From Synanceia verrucosa (Eukaryota > Chordata > Actinopteri > Perciformes > Synanceiidae), in contig CM056559.1 of NCBI GenBank assembly GCA_029721515.1, positions 20,253,479 to 20,317,478 of the forward strand: DNA of 64,000 nucleotides, in the 5' to 3' direction. Positions 60,161 to 64,000 of the stretch are shown here, one piece after another. The notes under the pieces were generated by a model. That model worked only from the letters and a program-made list of their open reading frames with translations, made no database searches and had not been told where the DNA came from. Position numbers and translations under genes: made by a program. The first letter of the stretch is position 1, and every line of letters starts with the position of its first letter.

Positions 60161-61287
60161 CTACTTGACAAACTAAGTCAACTTCTGGGATGAGTTTTAC
60201 TTTATTCATGTGAGAATATGCAAAACAAGATGATAAAAATCTGGGATGCTTTTCTTTGAGTTGTGAAGTTAAGAATTGCTCCAGATGCTGCGTCTGTTAT
60301 TTTTAATTAAAATACACCACTTGTGATAAAATGAGCGACCCATATGGCGGATATCATGTAATTTGCATACACGTGTATAATACTGACATTATTTTTTTAC
60401 GATGATACTGAATTCTTATCCAGAATGTAAGCCTGTTCCTGCCTGCAGCAGATGAAGCTACGGGTCGGTTCACAACCTGTCACTGTGTGTGGACTGTGTG
60501 TGTCAGGTGGGCCGGAGGAAAAGCTTATGTCAGTGCCAGTGTTTACTCTCCCATAATGAAATAAATAATCTGTGTGTGTGCGTGTGTTTAGGTGTGTGGC
60601 GTATATCAGAGCTGACATTAACAGACAGGCCTCCTGCTCTGAGATGAATGAGAGGGCAGATTGTGCTGAAGCTGATGAAGTAGCCCGATGCTCATTAGAC
60701 GGCTGCTGATAGGCTGATGGATGCCTCACAATTTTAAGGCAGCACTCCTGTAAAGATGAATGGGGCTCTGTTTTAAGGCAGCACTTCTCTCTTTCTCTCT
60801 CTCTCCTTTACTTTTCCCTCTCTCAGTGCAAACAAGTCCCATAGGTTTATTGAATTATTTGAATTAACAAAGACAGGCTCATTAAAACAAAGTAGCACTG
60901 TATGAGTCTGATTAATGACACATTCATCAAGTCTATTGGCTCAGACTGATTAGTCTGGTTACTAATTGACTGATGATGATTAGAAGGCATATCTTCAGTA
61001 GGGTTTACAAAGCCCTCAATTTTGCACTAATCGGTGCAAAAATGACTTTTAGTCATGGAGCTTAGTCATGGCCAGATGAACCTGGATTTGAGTCTCTGTT
61101 GCCTCAAACTGTGAACTTTGGGGCTTTTTGGGGTCCACTGGAGCTTTGGCCAAAATTCATAATCCAACATTCAGTTTGTCTCATTATGGTTACTTCATTC
61201 AAATTGTGAACAAAAGCACATGAACTGAATTATTCACCTCTTTCACGCTGGGAGCAGATCAAAAAGGCAGTGTGTTAGTCAATACCT
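60161..61287. other. non-coding stretch
   Basis: Contains a 15-bp direct repeat ttttaaggcagcact (about 60733 and 60772) and a strong polypyrimidine tract ending cttttccctctctcag near 60825, with no convincing exon after it. Confidence 0.4.
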
Positions 61288-61749
61288 TTTGTATTCAGAA
61301 AAAAGAAGGAAAAGAATCAGACCTCTGACCAATCCCTCCCTCTGAATGGAAAGAACCAATCAGATGTCTTCATGTCTCATCCTGCTCACGTCCCCCCCTC
61401 TGTCCAGCCCCCTCCCCACTGTTGCTGGAAATGTCCAGCACACTCCTCTGCAGAAATACAGAGTTATCAGGAAAATCTGTTCTGTTGGGAACAATGGAGG
61501 AGAAAATGCAGCCAGAAATACCACTTCCAGCGTTACTTCTGGCGGCTCACTCCTGAAAGTCAGAGGCAGAACATGCTGCAATGAAACAGACTCTGGATAA
61601 AGCTAGAGGACAAACCAGAGTCAACATGGGTGCAGCCTTTGAGAGGTGGAGTCAACGGGAAGGAGAGAGTCCATCTTACAGGAGGTGTCACTTTCAAATG
61701 CTGCCAGCTCTCTTGCTAGCTCTCCAAGATTACCAACTATACCTTTAAT
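61288..61749. mobile_element. TIR element, shorter copy
   Basis: Similar to 20322-21529, sharing gaatcagacctctg, gttgctggaaatgtccagca and gcagaaatacagagttatca. It ends with actatacctttaatg, the complement of the family's terminal taaagntatagt. It lacks roughly 0.7 kb of interior present in the longer copy. The left end is indistinct. Confidence 0.5.
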
Positions 61750-61893
61750 GTCAGTATTCCCCAATCACACCCATATTTTTACAGTAATGGCATGCAAGGT
61801 GTCAACCTTCCCATCAGGATCTAATCTAAATACTCACACACCGACAGTGTCTCTCTAGAGCCAGTGCTGCGTGTCCTGGGCTGCTGCAGCAGA

Positions 61894-61937
61894 TGATGTT
61901 TGACTGGATGTTGAAGTCAACATCCAGTCAAACATCA
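61894..61937. repeat. perfect 21-bp inverted repeat, 2-bp spacer
   Basis: tgatgtttgactggatgttga (61894-61914, quoted in part: tgatgtttgactggatgttg) is exactly reverse-complemented at 61917-61937 around the spacer ag. The near-absence of a loop argues against a microRNA precursor. Confidence 0.9.
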
Positions 61938-62929
61938 ACCTGTTGGAGGTCAAGGGAGTCAAGGGATCATCAGGGTCATTTGGATTCATCTGGGCAACAT
62001 TATTATCTGAACAGAATGCCATGGCAATCCAAACAGTTACTGAGGTATTAGACCAAAGTGCTGGACACAAGTGTCCCTGCAGCCACCATGCCCGTAACGA
62101 CAAATAACATGAAAGTGAAAAAAAACAGAAGTAAAAAAAGAGGAAGGACGGTTGAACACAGATGATAATTCACTGTGTGAAGCTCTGTCATTATTAGATT
62201 ATCACTTTTATAGATACAAAAGAGAGAGAGAGACAGAATATCTGAGCTATTGATCTCCAACTGGCAAGAACAAAAGAGGCTTTGAAACGATGCTCTGATT
62301 AGGCCCGGCAGCATGATTAGTTCATCAATAACACAAATGGAAAACAATCTCTCTCTATGTGACGCTCTGTGTTATCATTCTTTAACTCAGGCCTTCTCTC
62401 TGCCTCTGTGAAATGAATCTTTGGTGGATAAATCAATAATGTCACCGACACACTAGCTGGTCACTTTCTGAGAGGACAACATTTGAATGTCACAGCTTCG
62501 TACAGTCTCTGGTGTTTTCTTCTGTCCTCAGAACTGTGTCCCTGCTGTGATCAAACCTAAGCCTAACAGGCTGCTGAATGGCTGTGCTGTACACTGACCT
62601 GAATGCAGCAGTGGTGTCTCTGCTGCCTGGATGGTGAAGCAGCATGAAATTAAGCGAAATGTTGACTCATGTCAGAGCTAATATGAGGGCGAAGGGATGG
62701 CATTTTTACTCCATCACGGTAATAAATGATTATGATAACCTTTAAATCTCAATAGAGCCAATGTCACAGCACAGCTGCTGCCATTAACATTATTTTGGTG
62801 AACTCTGTGGATTAAGGCTGGTCTCACCCCAAGAAGGAACTCAAAATAAACTTCTGTCCTAGGAAAATATACTGTACCTCACTGACTGATGGGTCACATA
62901 ACAGCATGAGACGAAGGATATTTACTCGT
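61938..62929. other. non-coding stretch
   Basis: Nothing recognised. An acceptor-like ggtgttttcttctgtcctcag ends near 62532 and precedes 21 open codons without a convincing donor. Confidence 0.4.
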
Positions 62930-63369
62930 TTCACGTTTTTGTCCATTTTGAGTCATATTTCAAGACCCACATAATATTTTGTACTATGACTCTGAAAACA
63001 CTGAATAGCTCAAATGAAAGAAGAGATGCTCTATTTCATCATGAAAAAATCTGTTTGGTTTTACCTTGTTCCATTCTTGTTTTATCTGGAGGAGAGAAGA
63101 GGCCAGTTTGACCAAAATTGCCACATTTTTTCCAGATTCCGTTTGTTTTGCTCTCTAATCTCGATTGTCTCCACTTCCTGCTTTGATCTCTGTGGCGTAT
63201 ACTGTCTCTTTATGTCCCGACTACAAATCCCAGAAGTCCCAATATTACTCACAGGCTGTGTGAGAGCGCTCTTTTATCCCTGCTGCCAAAAAAGGGAAAG
63301 ACATCTATGGCACTCAAGCGTTGCATTTTAAAAGATGTATATATACATCTTTGGCACTCAAAGAGTTAA
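62930..63369 (+). mobile_element. piggyBac-like non-autonomous element fragment, copy 2
   Basis: In inverted orientation relative to copy 1 (30926-31317). The right end ggcactcaaagagttaa finishes at a TTAA (63366-63369). A 22-bp perfect palindrome of the form aaagatgtata/tatacatcttt lies at 63331-63352, just inside the end. The left boundary is unclear. The 105-codon frame 63014-63331 is shared only as repeat sequence with the minus frame of copy 1. Confidence 0.45.
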
Positions 63370-64000
63370 TGATTCACATGACTGACAACCAGCAAAAAAT
63401 GTAGTTTTGTCTTCCCCTGAACTCAGTTGCCATGTTCTGCAATGTTAACCATCTTATCCCTACTGTAACTTCTGCATCAAGACAATACACAAAAGGCTAC
63501 AACCGGAAAACTTGACTGTTCGTCTGTTGATGCCATGACATATTTACAAATGACTGAATATGTGGCTCATACAGCTATATATTTTCATATTAGAAAAGAC
63601 CCTTAAGCATTGAGGTGAAAACAGCAAATGATACTTTACAACAGAAACCAAGTCTCTGTGCCAAAAATAGAAAAAGCACTTATTTGAAGTTGCACCACAT
63701 TGAGTGTTTGTGAGTTTAAAAATGCAAGTCACCAGACTGGGAGACAAATGCACTCTCAAAGTAAAACAAAGCACAGAAATTGTACTTATAAGCTGCAGTG
63801 ACATTCAGTAAGTAGTTTAAAAAGTATTACACTTTTTGTAACAATGACTAAGCTAAAGCAAAGCGCTTAGGGTTAATCCAATAACAAACTTTAAATGTAA
63901 TAAATTTTGTTGAAGCAGCACTTCTTCAGACTCCAATTTTCCTTGAGCTTGACAAGAAAACCAGTGAATCTAAGCAAATATGGCTCTGAGAGAGAGCCAG
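63370..64000. other. non-coding end of window
   Basis: AT-rich, nothing recognised. Confidence 0.45.

Noticed and set aside
60450..60509. Possible plus exon after tgttcctgcctgcag with donor GTCAG/gtgggc
   Set aside because: The two open frames encode Cys/Val-rich GT-repeat-like sequence and the upstream pyrimidine tract is short.
60826..60905. 25-codon open stretch after the strongest polypyrimidine tract in the window
   Set aside because: The CT run is microsatellite-like, and the following sequence is AT-rich with stops in two frames and no CpG enrichment.
61894..61937. microRNA precursor
   Set aside because: The 21-bp arms are separated by only two bases, so no normal Dicer-processable loop exists.
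62533..62598. Open stretch NCVPAVIKPKPNRLLNG after a strong acceptor
   Set aside because: No donor or polyadenylation context, and only 21 codons. It could be a terminal exon, but the evidence is too thin.
1..64000. CRISPR array, operon or prophage-like system
   Set aside because: No regularly spaced direct repeats, no compact same-strand gene cluster and no bacterial gene signals; the repeats are vertebrate transposons and microsatellites.

Overview
The window looks like intronic and intergenic DNA from a ray-finned (probably percomorph) fish. It is AT-leaning, has no compact gene arrangement, carries many CA/GT microsatellites, and is full of transposon remnants typical of teleosts: hAT-like and PIF/Harbinger-like DNA transposons, LINE reverse-transcriptase pieces, and tRNA-derived SINEs with ATGG tails. 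No bacterial-style operon, CRISPR array, tRNA or rRNA gene was seen. No complete protein-coding gene can be read. Nearly all long open frames fall in repeats, microsatellites or low-complexity tracts.

Layout. 1-8.8 kb: AT-rich non-coding DNA with a SINE (1246-1516), a hAT-like element (1596-3109) carrying two nested insertions, and a degenerate repeated motif (6.9-8.05 kb). 8.9-10.6 kb: a CpG island, interpreted as the promoter and 5' leader exon of a gene on the minus strand, with a strong splice donor at 9329/9330. 17.9-18.25 kb: a CpG-containing block with splice-like signals on both strands. 18.45-23.07 kb: fragments of a SINE, a conserved interspersed repeat, a LINE, a 1.2-kb terminal-inverted-repeat element and a second LINE fragment. 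30.7-31.3 kb: a 153-bp strictly alternating pyrimidine-purine tract joined to a piggyBac-like element. 37.7-38.8 and 52.6-53.95 kb: two decayed Harbinger copies, the second with a SINE inserted. 40.1-40.56 and 59.26-60.16 kb: two copies of a hAT-like repeat, the second with a 321-bp Harbinger-like insertion. 61.3-63.4 kb: second copies of the TIR element and the piggyBac-like element.

Possible host gene. Three GC- and CpG-richer plus-strand segments at 19720-19768, 23785-23903 and 43172-43287 each have a splice acceptor, an open frame and a donor. Their reading phases join directly (2/0, 0/2, 2/1). A weaker fourth candidate is at 44971-45014. Together they could be internal exons of one gene with long introns. 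I do not recognise the protein. The CpG-island exon and these exons point in opposite directions, so the window may hold the start of one gene and part of another.

I did not find a clearly new biological system. The best items for follow-up are the phase-compatible cryptic exons, the two-strand exon-like block near 18.2 kb, the palindromic alternating tract at 30.8 kb, and the two cases where a paralogous repeat copy in the same window preserves the empty site of a nested insertion.
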